The position numbers and the translations under genes were made by a program. Below, in pieces: positions 8,333-17,642 of a DNA stretch of 36,055 nucleotides. The DNA lies in contig CAUJDU010000119.1 of the NCBI GenBank assembly GCA_963169585.1, forward strand, positions 1-36,055, read 5' to 3'. The stretch comes from Actinomycetota bacterium. GTDB taxonomy: Bacteria; Actinomycetota; Acidimicrobiia; IMCC26256; JAGPDB01. Numbering within the stretch: position 1 is the stretch's first letter; each line of letters starts with the position of its first letter. The notes below the pieces were generated by a model, which saw only the letters and a program-made list of their open reading frames with translations, had not been told where the DNA came from and made no database searches.

Positions 8333-8388
8333 AGGTCCGACCTAACCAATCGAACACTTCGTGTCACGATTCGTCAGGTAACGGACCT
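8333..8388 (-). promoter_or_regulatory. Structured RNA hairpin in the sucC-sucD spacer
   Basis: The spacer between the sucC stop and the sucD start forms a nested inverted repeat. The outer arms are AGGTCCG (8333-8339) with CGGACCT (8382-8388), followed inward by ACCT (8340-8343) with AGGT (8376-8379). A middle stem pairs AATCG (8348-8352) with CGATT (8367-8371), and an inner stem pairs ACAC (8354-8357) with GTGT (8361-8364) around TTC. On the transcribed (minus) strand no U-run follows, so it is a poor terminator. It may instead be an mRNA processing or stability element, or an attenuator setting the SucC:SucD ratio. The structure is seen; its role is inference. Confidence 0.6.
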
Positions 8389-8394
8389 CTACTT

Positions 8395-9534
8395 CTACTT
8401 CGAAAGTCTTACGGCCTCACGTGCAGCATCCAACATGGTTGACGCCACTACAACTTTTGGATTTGGATTAGCTTCTAGAATCGCTCGACCTTGGTCAACA
8501 TTAGTTCCATCTAGCCTAACGACGATCGGGGATTTTAATTCCACTTTAGAAGTAGCTTGCACAACCCCATTGGCAACATCATCACATTTAGTTATTCCAC
8601 CAAAAATGTTAAGAAATATAGCTTTCACATTTTCATCACTATTAACCACTTCGATCGCATTGGCTAATAGGTCTGCATCAGCACCTCCACCAACATCTAA
8701 AAAGTTTGCTGGGCGACCTTCAACTTGATTTACGATATCAAGTGTTGACATAACAAGGCCAGCACCATTACCTATGATTCCAATTTCTCCATCTAAACCA
8801 ATATAATTTAAACCTTTTTCCTTGGCCATAAGCTCACGTGCATCCAAAATCTGAGTACTCTCATATTCGGCCCAATCTTCATGGCGGAATTGCGCGTTCT
8901 CATCCAAAGTTACTTTTGCATCCAAAGCATGCACGTTGCCTTCTGGGGTTAAAATAAGAGGGTTAATCTCAGCCAAGTCACAGTCACCCTGCACATAGAC
9001 ATCATAGAGTTTCAATAAAATATCAACTGCACCATCACGAGCTTTTGGATTCAACTGTGCACCATCAACCCAAGCTACACATTGCTCTTTAGTTAAGCCA
9101 ATGTATGGATCAATCCAAATTTTACTTATGGCATCAGGGTTTTCTTCAGCGACAACTTCAATCTCTACCCCACCTTGTGCAGACAACATTCCTAAGTGTT
9201 TTTTAGCTGCACGATCTAACGTAAAACTTGCATAGTATTCCTCAGCTATATCACTTGCATGTTCAACCCATAGTATTTCTACTACATGTCCCTTGATATC
9301 AAGACCCAGAATGCTTGTTGCATGCTCTCTTGCTTCATCTTCGTTAGTTGCAAGCTTCACACCACCTGCTTTTCCGCGTCCACCAACTAGTACTTGCGCT
9401 TTTATAACAACTGGATAACCGATTTCATTAGCTGCATCAACTGCGCTTTGCACATCGGTTACTGCTTTTCCATCGCTGACAGGTATTGCATATTTAGCAA
9501 AAAGCTGTTTACCTTGGTATTCCAAAAGATCCAT
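8395..9534 (-). CDS. sucC: Succinyl-CoA synthetase (ADP-forming type) beta subunit
   Basis: The 379-residue beta subunit supplies the nucleotide-binding ATP-grasp domain and the succinate site. It begins MDLLEYQGKQLFAKY as in the family. It contains VIKAQVLVGGRGKAGGVK in the ATP-grasp region, the metal/nucleotide motif EINPLIL with ALDAKVTLDENAQFRH, and the C-terminal CoA-ligase signatures GNGAGLVMSTLD and NFLDVGGGA. Start choice is clear: AAGGAG lies a few bases before the ATG. A 6-base inverted repeat (9536-9561) overlaps this ribosome site. Purine- versus GDP-specificity cannot be fixed by eye, so 'ADP-forming' is the default family name. Confidence 0.97.
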   Translation of the reverse strand: MDLLEYQGKQLFAKYAIPVSDGKAVTDVQSAVDAANEIGYPVVIKAQVLVGGRGKAGGVKLATNEDEAREHATSILGLDIKGHVVEILWVEHASDIAEEYYASFTLDRAAKKHLGMLSAQGGVEIEVVAEENPDAISKIWIDPYIGLTKEQCVAWVDGAQLNPKARDGAVDILLKLYDVYVQGDCDLAEINPLILTPEGNVHALDAKVTLDENAQFRHEDWAEYESTQILDARELMAKEKGLNYIGLDGEIGIIGNGAGLVMSTLDIVNQVEGRPANFLDVGGGADADLLANAIEVVNSDENVKAIFLNIFGGITKCDDVANGVVQATSKVELKSPIVVRLDGTNVDQGRAILEANPNPKVVVASTMLDAAREAVRLSK

Positions 9535-9535
9535 A

Positions 9536-9561
9536 GTTCTCCTTGAACTGATATTGAGAAC
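9536..9561 (-). promoter_or_regulatory. Small inverted repeat covering the sucC ribosome-binding site
   Basis: On the minus strand GTTCTC (positions 9561-9556) is complementary to GAGAAC (9541-9536), with 14 bases between. The second arm overlaps the AAGGAG ribosome site and ends one base before the sucC ATG. A hairpin here would mask the site. Six base pairs with a 14-base loop is weak, so it may be chance. Confidence 0.3.
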
Positions 9562-9586
9562 GATATTTTACTTTACAGAAAATAGA

Positions 9587-12118
9587 TCACACGAGTTCAA
9601 TAGGTGGATTTAGCGATGCCATAAATGTTCTAGTCCTATCAGTGGGAAAATCAACACTAATAGCAATATCCCCATTTTTGTGAGTATCCAAGCTTGTAAT
9701 AGTGCCTAAACCATATTTCTCATGAGATATCCGAGATCCAATGGCGAACTCGGAAGTGTCAAAATCAGGCTCCGGCGGTTGCGATATAAGTGGTTGGGCC
9801 TCAAACTCATTGACATCACTTATCTGGTCTTTGCTGGCTGAATCACTTCCCCAAATACGGGATCGAATGATCTCATCTGTGGCAAAATCGCGTCTTCGTG
9901 GTCTTTTGCCTTGGCCTATTACGCGCCCTTGTTCACTTTGATCATTTGGATCGATATCATCGAAAGCAAAATCGTCATATATTCTTGAATACCTAGAACT
10001 TTTATTATTCGTACCCGGAGCACTTGATCTCATAAATTCACTCGGAACTTCTTTATCTTCGATCGCATTAACTAGTTCTGCAGGGATTTCCTTCAGGAAA
10101 CGGCTCGGAGAAAAATAGTCTGGTGTTGCATACATGATCCTAGATAGCGCACACGTTAAATATAACCTGTCCATTGCTCTAGTTATGCCTACATAGCAAA
10201 GACGCCTTTCTTCTTCTAGCTCAGAGATATCTCCCATCGATCTTTCATGAGGGAAAAGGCCTTCTTCAAGACCAGTTATAAATACTGTTGAATATTCAAG
10301 GCCTTTGGCGCTATGTAACGTCATCAGCGTAACTGATTCATCGTTCGCGTTTGCTTGGTCAGATTCCGCCAATAAGGAAACTGCTTCTAAGAATGCTTGT
10401 ATGCGATCAAAGACAGATTCCGGATTAAATATTGTCGAATCTTCGTGTGCAAAAGTTGGAATCTCTAGACCGCTATCTCCTTGTTCCGCGAATTCGATTT
10501 TTTTATCGATCGCTATATCAAACTCACGTGCTTGAGATATAAGTTCTAGAAGGTTTTCTAAACGTCCTTGTGATTCAAAACTTCCTTCGTCTTCCAACAT
10601 CTTTTTATATCCACTAGCTTCTAACAGATATTCCAGTACTTTTGCAACCGTTTCGTATTCACCGTTAGCAGCTACATCAAACAGCGAACATAGCCCCAAA
10701 GCGGCGGTTGAAGCCTTTTTTGACAACCCAATCTCATTAGGCTTTTCTAAGGCCTTTCTAAATGAGATACCGTAATTTCTAGCAAAAGTCGCAATCTTAG
10801 AAATAGAAGTATCTCCTAAACCTCTTTTGGGCTCATTTATGATTCTTCTCCAAGAAGCTTCGTCAGACTGATTTGAAAATACGCGAAGATAACTAATTGC
10901 ATCTTTTATTTCACGCCTGTCAAAGAATTTTGTGCCACCTATTATGCGATAAGAAATACCATTTCTTATTAGCTGTTCCTCAATTAATCGAGATTGCGCA
11001 TTTGTCCGATAAAAAACAGCAATAGAATCTAATGATTGCGTTGTAGACAATTTGTTAATCGTATTAGCTACATATTGAGCTTCGCTGCGATCACTATTTG
11101 CATAGTAAACAACAATTGGTTCACCTATCCCCTTGTCTGAGACTAGCTCTTTTTTGTGTCTAGAGTTGTTGTTTGAAATAACGGCATTTGCCGCATTAAG
11201 AATATTTTCTGTTGAACGATAATTTGTATTTAAAACGACAACACTTGCATCTTCATATTCTTGTTCAAACCTTTGCATATTTAAATGATCAGCACCACGG
11301 AATCTATAGATAGACTGATCGGCATCTCCAACAACTGTAATATTATTGTGCTTCTTGGATATCAACCGAACAAATTCCCATTGCGCCAAATTTGTATCTT
11401 GAAATTCATCGACTAGGACATGTTTAAATCTATTCTGATATTTTTCTCGTACTTCATCATCTTCACGCAACAGTTCAACACATTTCCCTAACAAATCGTC
11501 GAAGTCAACAGCGTTAGCCGCCCTCAATCTTTGTTCATACTCTGCATAGATCTTTGCGACAGTAGCCTGGGTATCCATTTGAGCATTTTCTAATGCCTGA
11601 CCTGGAGTTATTAGCTCATTTTTGAAGTTAGAAATACTACGTTGTAAGCCTTTCGGGGAAAATCGTTTTGAGTCCACACCGAGATCTCTTCGGGCATAAT
11701 CAACAAGTCTTGTTGCATCAGAGACATCATATATCGAAAAGCCGGATTTAATACCTACACTTGATCCGTCCATTCTTAAGATTCGTGCGCAAGCAGAATG
11801 AAATGTTGAAACCCACATTCTCAGAGCTACGCGACCAACTAGTTTCGAAACCCGCTCAGCCATTTCTGCTGCTGCTTTATTTGTAAAAGTTATTGCTAAG
11901 ATTTCAAAAGGAGAAACATTTTGCGAACCTATAAGGTGTGCAATCCTCCTAGTTAGAACTCGTGTTTTTCCTGACCCTGCCCCAGCAACCACAAGAAGCG
12001 GGCCACCAGAATGTTGTACTGCTTGTTTTTGAGATTCGTTTAGGTCATCAAGTATCGATAAATTCGTTTTATCTACACCTATATTTGTTGATGCAAAAAT
12101 ATTTGCAGGAAAAGTCAC
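9587..12118 (-). CDS. pcrA: UvrD/PcrA-type superfamily 1A DNA helicase
   Basis: An 843-residue 3'-5' DNA helicase acting in nucleotide excision repair and removal of obstacles to replication. After a non-conserved start (about 24 residues) come LNESQKQAVQH (Q motif), Walker A AGAGSGKT (45-52), ITFTNKAAAEM, the DEFQDTN box (238-244), VVGDADQSIYRFRGAD, VVLNTNYRST, TLHSAKGLEYSTVF and YVGITRAMDRLYL. The last 55 residues form the Tudor-like domain (FAIGSRISHEKYGLGTI) that in PcrA contacts RNA polymerase. This, together with its place next to sucC, matches the actinobacterial UvrD1/PcrA. The start is a GTG without an obvious ribosome site, so the N-terminus may differ. Confidence 0.96.
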   Translation of the reverse strand: MTFPANIFASTNIGVDKTNLSILDDLNESQKQAVQHSGGPLLVVAGAGSGKTRVLTRRIAHLIGSQNVSPFEILAITFTNKAAAEMAERVSKLVGRVALRMWVSTFHSACARILRMDGSSVGIKSGFSIYDVSDATRLVDYARRDLGVDSKRFSPKGLQRSISNFKNELITPGQALENAQMDTQATVAKIYAEYEQRLRAANAVDFDDLLGKCVELLREDDEVREKYQNRFKHVLVDEFQDTNLAQWEFVRLISKKHNNITVVGDADQSIYRFRGADHLNMQRFEQEYEDASVVVLNTNYRSTENILNAANAVISNNNSRHKKELVSDKGIGEPIVVYYANSDRSEAQYVANTINKLSTTQSLDSIAVFYRTNAQSRLIEEQLIRNGISYRIIGGTKFFDRREIKDAISYLRVFSNQSDEASWRRIINEPKRGLGDTSISKIATFARNYGISFRKALEKPNEIGLSKKASTAALGLCSLFDVAANGEYETVAKVLEYLLEASGYKKMLEDEGSFESQGRLENLLELISQAREFDIAIDKKIEFAEQGDSGLEIPTFAHEDSTIFNPESVFDRIQAFLEAVSLLAESDQANANDESVTLMTLHSAKGLEYSTVFITGLEEGLFPHERSMGDISELEEERRLCYVGITRAMDRLYLTCALSRIMYATPDYFSPSRFLKEIPAELVNAIEDKEVPSEFMRSSAPGTNNKSSRYSRIYDDFAFDDIDPNDQSEQGRVIGQGKRPRRRDFATDEIIRSRIWGSDSASKDQISDVNEFEAQPLISQPPEPDFDTSEFAIGSRISHEKYGLGTITSLDTHKNGDIAISVDFPTDRTRTFMASLNPPIELV

Positions 12119-12127
12119 TCTAATAAT

Positions 12128-12391
12128 CTAGGCTTTATTGTATGCAATATTAGGCTCGTAGTCACCTTCATGATTTTCTACGTCGATATAGCCTCTCATG
12201 ATCCTCGTCTTCTCAGCATTTAAAAATAAGGTGAAGGCAGAATTATCTGCATCAATTTCTAAATCACAATAATTTTCCCAATCCTCATTCAAAACAAAAG
12301 CACTAGGGTTCATATCGCGAGGTATTCTTCGATATTTCATACGAGCATCGTCGAAGATCCACCAGCTATTAGATGTAGGAAGAGTGATCAT
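12128..12391 (-). CDS. Small hypothetical protein upstream of pcrA
   Basis: An 87-residue soluble, acidic protein with an aromatic-rich start (SWWIFDDARMKYRRIPR), a central NEDWENYCDLEID segment and a C-terminal part rich in Asn and Glu. There is no signal peptide, membrane helix or metal motif, and one cysteine. The family was not recognised. It lies nine bases ahead of pcrA on the same strand and is likely co-transcribed with it. That makes a link to DNA repair possible, but nothing in the protein shows it. The start ATG (12389-12391) lacks a well-placed ribosome site. Confidence 0.7.
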   Translation of the reverse strand: MITLPTSNSWWIFDDARMKYRRIPRDMNPSAFVLNEDWENYCDLEIDADNSAFTLFLNAEKTRIMRGYIDVENHEGDYEPNIAYNKA

Positions 12392-12470
12392 ATCGAATCT
12401 GTACCTTCGTTTTCAGTTCAACCAGTTTAGATCAAAAATCAACACCAACGCCAATGCCCTGCAATATCGC

Positions 12471-13088
12471 TTATTTGGCGGTTGTTCCAATTTCAAATGC
12501 TCTACATTTAGAAATACCCGCCGCACTTCCAACCTTTAATACTGTATCGAAACTCACTCCGATGGCCTGTAAGTTTTGTGTATATTCTCCACCCAAAGCT
12601 AAGAGACGGGCAAGTATTGCAACCGTTCGAGCCGGATCTTGATTAGTTTCAGACTCTGCTAATAGAGCAACATATTCAGAATACTGTTTTGAAACCAGAT
12701 CGACTTGAGATTTCAATAGGGAAAGTGAATCCAAACCTTGCTGCCATTGCTCAGCTTTGCTTACATCAGGTGTAATCGAACTAAACCCCAAAATCAAACC
12801 ATCTAGGGCTGTTGTTGCCTCATCGAATTTACTTTGAAAACTTTTATCTTTAGTAGGGTCAACCTTAATAATCGCATCAAAAACTTTTGGATCAACGCTA
12901 GTACAAACACTTTGAACTTTGCTAGCAAATGTATCTGCACTCGTAGTTGTTGCAGATGTTTGAGTCGCCTTTGCTGATTTGAAATCTTTTTTATTCGAAT
13001 CTTGTGATCTGCCATTCGAACATGCACTGGCGAATAAGATTACGATACACACAACTGCCAATATTCGAATAATACTAAATAGCTTCAT
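12471..13088 (-). CDS. Predicted lipoprotein, second of a tandem paralogous pair
   Basis: The protein has 205 residues. The lipoprotein signal ends in the lipobox FASAC with the acylated cysteine at 23. A Ser/Thr/Lys/Gln-rich linker (about 24-52) leads to a helical domain. The domain opens with TFASKVQSVCTSVD (C62) and closes near C195 (GISKCRAFE), so the two cysteines could form a disulfide tying both ends of a helical bundle. The adjacent upstream lipoprotein has the same plan and a matching opening motif, so the two look like duplicates that have diverged. The two genes are separated by two bases. No function is known to me; a cell-surface location is inferred from the lipobox. Confidence 0.8.
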   Translation of the reverse strand: MKLFSIIRILAVVCIVILFASACSNGRSQDSNKKDFKSAKATQTSATTTSADTFASKVQSVCTSVDPKVFDAIIKVDPTKDKSFQSKFDEATTALDGLILGFSSITPDVSKAEQWQQGLDSLSLLKSQVDLVSKQYSEYVALLAESETNQDPARTVAILARLLALGGEYTQNLQAIGVSFDTVLKVGSAAGISKCRAFEIGTTAK

Positions 13089-13090
13089 GA

Positions 13091-13672
13091 CTAACTCACA
13101 ATATCTGAACAGGAATCGAGATCCATGTTTTTGGTAACTATCTTTATTTCATTTACTCTTAATTTAAGCCCTTTGATCATGAGTTCAAGTTCATCGTTTA
13201 GTTCATCAAACTCACTAGCTGTTTGAGACTGACTATCTTCGTCTTCAAAATATTTTTGAGTTAACCCGCTTATCTCCAATAAAATACTCGAAAGTTCAGG
13301 GAAAGTGTCTCTAATTTCAGTATTCTCCCCCAAGAAAGCTTCCCAATCTTCTTCATACTCTTTTGGCGGTTCTACTAGTTCCAGTTTGGAAATGAAGCGA
13401 TCCATTTCATCTTCACTAGTTTTTAATGATTGAGCCATCCCTGATGGATCAGTAGTTGCCGCTGCTGAAATATCCGCAATTGAAAGGATGACACTATCAT
13501 CAACACTTTCACAAATACCTTCTACCTTCTTAACAAAAGCCTGCATGGTAGCTTTGGTACTTGTGTTAATATCTTCAGATTTTGAATCACCAGAATTCGT
13601 ACATGAAGCAACAAAAAAAGTGATTAGAAGAACTATCGAAGCAAAAACAATCTTCGACAAGGTTATTCCCAT
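13091..13672 (-). CDS. Predicted lipoprotein, first of a tandem paralogous pair
   Basis: The protein has 193 residues with lipobox FVASC (acylated C24) and a short Asn/Ser/Asp linker. Its helical acidic domain begins [14 protein letters not shown] (C54) and ends with C189 in DLDSCSDI. The opening motif aligns with the next gene's TFASKVQSVCTSVD, and the two-cysteine layout is the same. The ATG lies inside the last codons of guaA (13663-13672 shared, different frame), so it is translationally coupled to the GMP synthase gene. That arrangement suggests the pair rides on the guaB3-guaA transcript. No domain family was recognised. Confidence 0.8.
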   Translation of the reverse strand: MGITLSKIVFASIVLLITFFVASCTNSGDSKSEDINTSTKATMQAFVKKVEGICESVDDSVILSIADISAAATTDPSGMAQSLKTSEDEMDRFISKLELVEPPKEYEEDWEAFLGENTEIRDTFPELSSILLEISGLTQKYFEDEDSQSQTASEFDELNDELELMIKGLKLRVNEIKIVTKNMDLDSCSDIVS

Positions 13673-15234
13673 TCGATTGTACCAGGAGGTTTAGAAGTTA
13701 CATCATAGGCAACTCTATTTACACCAGGTACTTCATTAATTATACGGTTTGCCATTTTTTCTAAAACTTCAAATGGGATACGAGCAAAATCTGCTGTCAT
13801 TGCATCATCTGACGTAACAGCACGAATAATTATCGGATATGCATATGTTCTTTCATCACCTTGAACACCAACACTTTTCACTGTTGGAAGGACTGCAAAA
13901 CTTTGCCAAATCTCCCTATAGAGTCCTGCTTTTCTAACTTCATCTACAACAATATGATCAGCAGCACGCACTATTTCTAGCCGTTCTAAAGTTATTTCAC
14001 CAACGATACGTACCGCCAAACCAGGGCCAGGAAAAGGCTGTCGCCAAACTATATCTTCAGGCAATCCCAATTCTGCACCTATTGCGCGGACCTCGTCTTT
14101 GAATAGGTTTCGAAGAGGTTCTACCAATTCAAATTTCATGTCTTCAGGAAGACCGCCAACGTTGTGATGACTCTTAATCGTTGAAGCATCCTCGCTTCCA
14201 GATTCAATAACATCTGGATATAGTGTTCCTTGAACTAAAAATTTTGCATCTTGAATCTCGTCTTCAACTTCTTCAAAAATCCTAATAAAAGTTTCACCAA
14301 TAATTTTTCTTTTTTCTTCAGGTTCTGTTATCCCTTTAAGTTGATCGAGGAATCTATCTTGCGCTTTCACATGTATCAGATCAATTTTGAATTGATCTCT
14401 AAACGTCTTTTCTACTTGCTCTGATTCGCCAGAACGCATCATGCCAGTATCCACATACACGCATACAAGTTGATCTCCGATAGCTCTATGCACAAGTGCA
14501 GCAGCAACTGAAGAATCCACACCTCCAGAAAGCGCACAGATAACTTTGCTCGCACCAACTTGTTCTCGGATCGCTTCGACGGAGTCATCAATAATGTTTG
14601 TGTTAGTCCACGTTGGTGCACAGTTAGCACCTTCGTAAAGAAAATGCTTAAGAATATCTTGCCCGTTAGGAGTATGTTTAACTTCTGGATGAAACTGCAT
14701 CCCAAATATTGCGCGTTCTTCATTCTCGATTACGGCACATGGCGTATTTTGAGTAGACGCACTTACCAAAAATCCTTTTGGTGCTTGCGTAATAGTATCA
14801 AAATGACTCATCCAAACGTCTTGAGATAAATCAAGATCATGAAGTAATAGCGAATTGTTCAAGACACTTAAATCCGTTCTACCATATTCGCCAGATCCTG
14901 TCTTGGTGACTTGTCCACCTAATTGTTTGGTAATAAGTTGTGCTCCATAGCAAATACCTAAAATTGGGATACCAAGTTCATATATTTCCTCATCTAGCAG
15001 AGGTGCATTTTCTTCATGAACAGATTTTGGCCCACCCGAAAGTATTATGGCTGCTGGTTTTTTATCTTTTACCTCTTGAGCTGAAATGGCCCTTGATACA
15101 ATTTCAGAATAAACATGAGCTTCACGAACACGACGAGCGATTAGTTGGGCATACTGTGCCCCAAAATCGACCACAAGTACGATTTGTTCTGGTATAGACA
15201 CGGTTGTTTCGCTGCGTGAAGTTGTTTTGCTCAA
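13663..15234 (-). CDS. guaA: GMP synthase (glutamine-hydrolysing)
   Basis: GuaA aminates XMP to GMP using glutamine and ATP. The 523-residue protein has the class I glutaminase domain with nucleophile C95 (GICYGAQL) and partners H182 and E184 (QFHPEVKHT). The ATP-pyrophosphatase P-loop follows (SGGVDSS, 236-242), then the XMP-binding dimer domain ending PPGTIEWE. The frame starts at a TTG overlapping the guaB3 TGA (TTGA). No good ribosome site precedes it, so coupling is likely; a GTG 11 codons further in is an alternative. Its end overlaps a lipoprotein gene. It works directly downstream of the IMP-to-XMP step. Confidence 0.97.
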   Translation of the reverse strand: MSKTTSRSETTVSIPEQIVLVVDFGAQYAQLIARRVREAHVYSEIVSRAISAQEVKDKKPAAIILSGGPKSVHEENAPLLDEEIYELGIPILGICYGAQLITKQLGGQVTKTGSGEYGRTDLSVLNNSLLLHDLDLSQDVWMSHFDTITQAPKGFLVSASTQNTPCAVIENEERAIFGMQFHPEVKHTPNGQDILKHFLYEGANCAPTWTNTNIIDDSVEAIREQVGASKVICALSGGVDSSVAAALVHRAIGDQLVCVYVDTGMMRSGESEQVEKTFRDQFKIDLIHVKAQDRFLDQLKGITEPEEKRKIIGETFIRIFEEVEDEIQDAKFLVQGTLYPDVIESGSEDASTIKSHHNVGGLPEDMKFELVEPLRNLFKDEVRAIGAELGLPEDIVWRQPFPGPGLAVRIVGEITLERLEIVRAADHIVVDEVRKAGLYREIWQSFAVLPTVKSVGVQGDERTYAYPIIIRAVTSDDAMTADFARIPFEVLEKMANRIINEVPGVNRVAYDVTSKPPGTIEWE

Positions 15235-16397
15235 GAGTTTTTGCCCATTCCTACTTGTTGTGCATTCTGTAAAATTTTTCCTTCAGTTTGTAGGCTAGGT
15301 GCAATCATAACTTCAGCTTTTTGAAACTCTTTCAACGAAGCATGTCCTGTCGTTGCCATTGAAGTACGCAGTGCTCCAAACAAGTTGAGTGAACCATCAT
15401 TTTCATGAGCTGGCCCAACCAGGATCTCTTCAAGCGTTCCTTTTTGTCCTGTGAAAACTCGTGTCCCTCTCGGTAGAGAAGGATGGAATGTTGCCATACC
15501 CCAATGAAATCCTTTTCCTGGGGCTTGGGTAGCACTAGCAAGTGGCGATCCAATCATCACTGAATCTGCACCACAAGCGATTGCTTTTGCAATGTCTCCA
15601 CCTAGTCTCATTCCACCGTCCGCTATCACATGCACGTAAACACCAGTTTCATCTAAGTGTCGTATACGTGCTCCGGCTGCATCCGCTATAGCTGTTGCTT
15701 GAGGAACGCCAATACCTAAAACACCGCGTGAGGTACATGCATGCCCTGGGCCAACACCAACCAAAACCCCAGCTGCACCAGTTCGCATTAGATGTAATGC
15801 TCCTGAATAACTAGCACATCCACCTACAAAAACTGGGATTTCAAACTCACGAATGAATTTAGTCAGATCTAAAGTAGTACCAGTTTTTGAAACGTGTTCT
15901 GCGCTGACTACAGTACCTTGAATAACCAATATATCTAAATCCGATGCAGTTACATATTTGGAAAACTCATCTACTCTTTGAGGTGTTAAGGAAGCGGCAA
16001 CAGTTACTCCAGCTTCTTTTATTTCTCTAATACGTTCAGTTATTAATTCACCTTTGATAGGTTCTTCATAAATCTCTTGCATACGTTGGGTAGCTTTATC
16101 AGAATCTAGAGCTACAATCTCTTCAAACACCTTTTGAGGATCTTCGTATCTTGTAAAAATACCTTCAAGGTTCAAACAACCGAGTCCACCGAGTTGGCCC
16201 ATTCTGATAGCAACTTGAGGAGACATAACCCCGTCCATTGCTGCACCAATCACAGGTAAGTCAAATTTGTAGGCATCAATTTCCCATGAGATATCGACAT
16301 CCTCAGGATCTCGTGTCCTACGTGAAGGAACTATTGCTATGTCATCAAACCCGTATGCTCGACGACCAGATTTACCTATACCAATTTCAACTTCCAC
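15231..16397 (-). CDS. guaB3: GuaB3-family IMP dehydrogenase-related protein
   Basis: A 388-residue TIM-barrel protein of the IMP dehydrogenase/GMP reductase superfamily. It starts [17 protein letters not shown], has a phosphate-binding stretch and catalytic loop [13 protein letters not shown] with the family cysteine at C221, and carries MIGSPLA near the C-terminus. The two CBS domains of canonical IMPDH are absent, and length and sequence fit the GuaB3 subfamily seen in actinobacteria and cyanobacteria. Its exact reaction is less settled than that of GuaB. Its four-base overlap with guaA argues for a role in making guanine nucleotides. No canonical guaB lies in this window. Confidence 0.93.
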   Translation of the reverse strand: MEVEIGIGKSGRRAYGFDDIAIVPSRRTRDPEDVDISWEIDAYKFDLPVIGAAMDGVMSPQVAIRMGQLGGLGCLNLEGIFTRYEDPQKVFEEIVALDSDKATQRMQEIYEEPIKGELITERIREIKEAGVTVAASLTPQRVDEFSKYVTASDLDILVIQGTVVSAEHVSKTGTTLDLTKFIREFEIPVFVGGCASYSGALHLMRTGAAGVLVGVGPGHACTSRGVLGIGVPQATAIADAAGARIRHLDETGVYVHVIADGGMRLGGDIAKAIACGADSVMIGSPLASATQAPGKGFHWGMATFHPSLPRGTRVFTGQKGTLEEILVGPAHENDGSLNLFGALRTSMATTGHASLKEFQKAEVMIAPSLQTEGKILQNAQQVGMGKNS

Positions 16398-16453
16398 TGA
16401 AAATCTTCCCTTAACTATTCAAATATGATCAAGACAACATTCTAATATACAAA

Positions 16454-17215
16454 CTAGACCTTTAGACAATGGAGAATATCCGTCAGGATGTGTGCAGTTG
16501 CTCCCCATATAAATACGGGTTTTGAATTTGTATCATAAACAAAATACATGTGAATTGTCGGAGACACTTGGCCAAAATCCCATATTTCACTAAAGTATGC
16601 TCCAGGTTTAACGAGCTCAGAAATCTCTATATTATGAATAAGTTCAACCTCATCTTCGTTAGCTTTAAGTTTTTCCAATACACTGTTCCTACAGGTTGCG
16701 ACAACTGGTGTTATTAAACCACTTCGAGCTCTAGTGTTCACTGGTGATCGTATGCCTAAAATATTAAATTCATTTGGGTCTATCCCTATTTCTTCATTCG
16801 TCTCTCTAAGAGCTGTGGATTTCATATCTTTGTCAAATGCTTCCACCATCCCCCCGGGGAAAGAAACCTGTCCTTTGTGATGCGAAACCGACATTGATCT
16901 TGTCATTAGTATTAGCGATTCGATCTCACTATTTTGGGAATGTTCTTTGAGGACAAAGGGGACCAGGACTGCTGCTGGCTTAGTTTCGATATCATCGTCT
17001 CCAAGATCTTCAATTGCTGTTTCTGGGAGTTCTGAGCTAATCAATGTACCAATATTCTTTATTTTTTTATCTTGAGATAAAAAATAATCTTGCATATTAG
17101 AAACGGTTAGCGATCGATCCCCTAATCCGACATGAATCCAGGGTGCACTGGGCCCAGGTATCCAACTTTTTGGCCTAGGTAAGTCATTGTATTTATCTTT
17201 AAAATCTGAATTCAT
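16454..17215 (-). CDS. NUDIX hydrolase, CoA pyrophosphatase (NudL)-like
   Basis: A 253-residue NUDIX enzyme. Ahead of the Nudix box lies the CoA-pyrophosphatase signature LMTRS...HHKGQVSFPGG (103-122). The box itself runs 121-145 with the metal-binding helix RETNEEIGI (R137, E138, E141, E142). As in CoA-type members, the first Glu of the classical box is replaced, with Asp nearby. The likely substrate is CoA or its derivatives, cleaved to 4'-phosphopantetheine and 3',5'-ADP. The roughly 75-residue N-terminal part contains Trp/Pro-rich sequence of no known domain. The gene sits between the groES terminator and guaB3, so it probably starts its own transcript. Confidence 0.88.
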   Translation of the reverse strand: MNSDFKDKYNDLPRPKSWIPGPSAPWIHVGLGDRSLTVSNMQDYFLSQDKKIKNIGTLISSELPETAIEDLGDDDIETKPAAVLVPFVLKEHSQNSEIESLILMTRSMSVSHHKGQVSFPGGMVEAFDKDMKSTALRETNEEIGIDPNEFNILGIRSPVNTRARSGLITPVVATCRNSVLEKLKANEDEVELIHNIEISELVKPGAYFSEIWDFGQVSPTIHMYFVYDTNSKPVFIWGATAHILTDILHCLKV

Positions 17216-17231
17216 AATTCGACCAAATAGA

Positions 17232-17295
17232 AAAAGGCACCTATTTGTTTCGCGTACGCCGGAACGTGAGCGCGAAGCAATTAGGTGCCTCTTTC
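17232..17295 (-). terminator. Strong rho-independent terminator after groES
   Basis: GGCACCTATTTGTTTCGCG (17236-17254) pairs with CGCGAAGCAATTAGGTGCC (17271-17289) with two mismatches, and the stem continues inward towards a CCGGAA loop. On the minus strand the stem is followed by TTTTTCTATTT, a proper U-run. It lies between the groES stop and the NUDIX start and should end the groES transcript. Confidence 0.9.
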
Positions 17296-17309
17296 TCTAA
17301 ACGAGTATC

Positions 17310-17600
17310 TTATGCAGGGAATTTTGCAAGTACATCACGAGAAGAAAGAATTAATAAATCCTCTCCATCGACTGTAATTTCTGTACCACCATACTTAGAG
17401 TAAACAACAGTGTCACCTACGGCGATTTCCATTGGTACTCTTTCGTTGTCATCTCCAAATCGGCCTGGACCAACTGCAAGTACTTCACCTTGTTGTGGCT
17501 TTTCTTTTGCTGAGTCTGGAATTACCAAACCTGAAACTGTGGTTTCTTCTGCTTCGCTTACGCGGATAACAATTCGATCTTCTAGTGGCTGCAGATTCAT
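17310..17600 (-). CDS. groES: Co-chaperonin GroES (Hsp10)
   Basis: The 96-residue co-chaperonin caps the GroEL cavity during protein folding in the cytoplasm. It has the family start [17 protein letters not shown], the mobile loop [19 protein letters not shown] and the closing [15 protein letters not shown]. The ATG is preceded by AGGAG at good spacing. A perfect CIRCE operator lies about 43 bases upstream, so it should be repressed by HrcA and induced by heat. Unlike the usual arrangement, no groEL follows: a strong terminator and a NUDIX gene come next. In actinobacteria I expect groEL directly downstream of groES, so here it must lie elsewhere. Confidence 0.98.
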   Translation of the reverse strand: MNLQPLEDRIVIRVSEAEETTVSGLVIPDSAKEKPQQGEVLAVGPGRFGDDNERVPMEIAVGDTVVYSKYGGTEITVDGEDLLILSSRDVLAKFPA

Positions 17601-17642
17601 GCATTTCTCCTGAATAGGTTATTAAACGGATATTTTCGATTA

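Noticed and set aside
12454-12642. Plus-strand frame running into the lipoprotein gene
   Set aside because: It is antisense to the lipoprotein C-terminus and has no supporting signal.
14439-14829. Overlapping frames on both strands inside guaA
   Set aside because: guaA is unmistakable through this stretch, so these are shadows in other frames.
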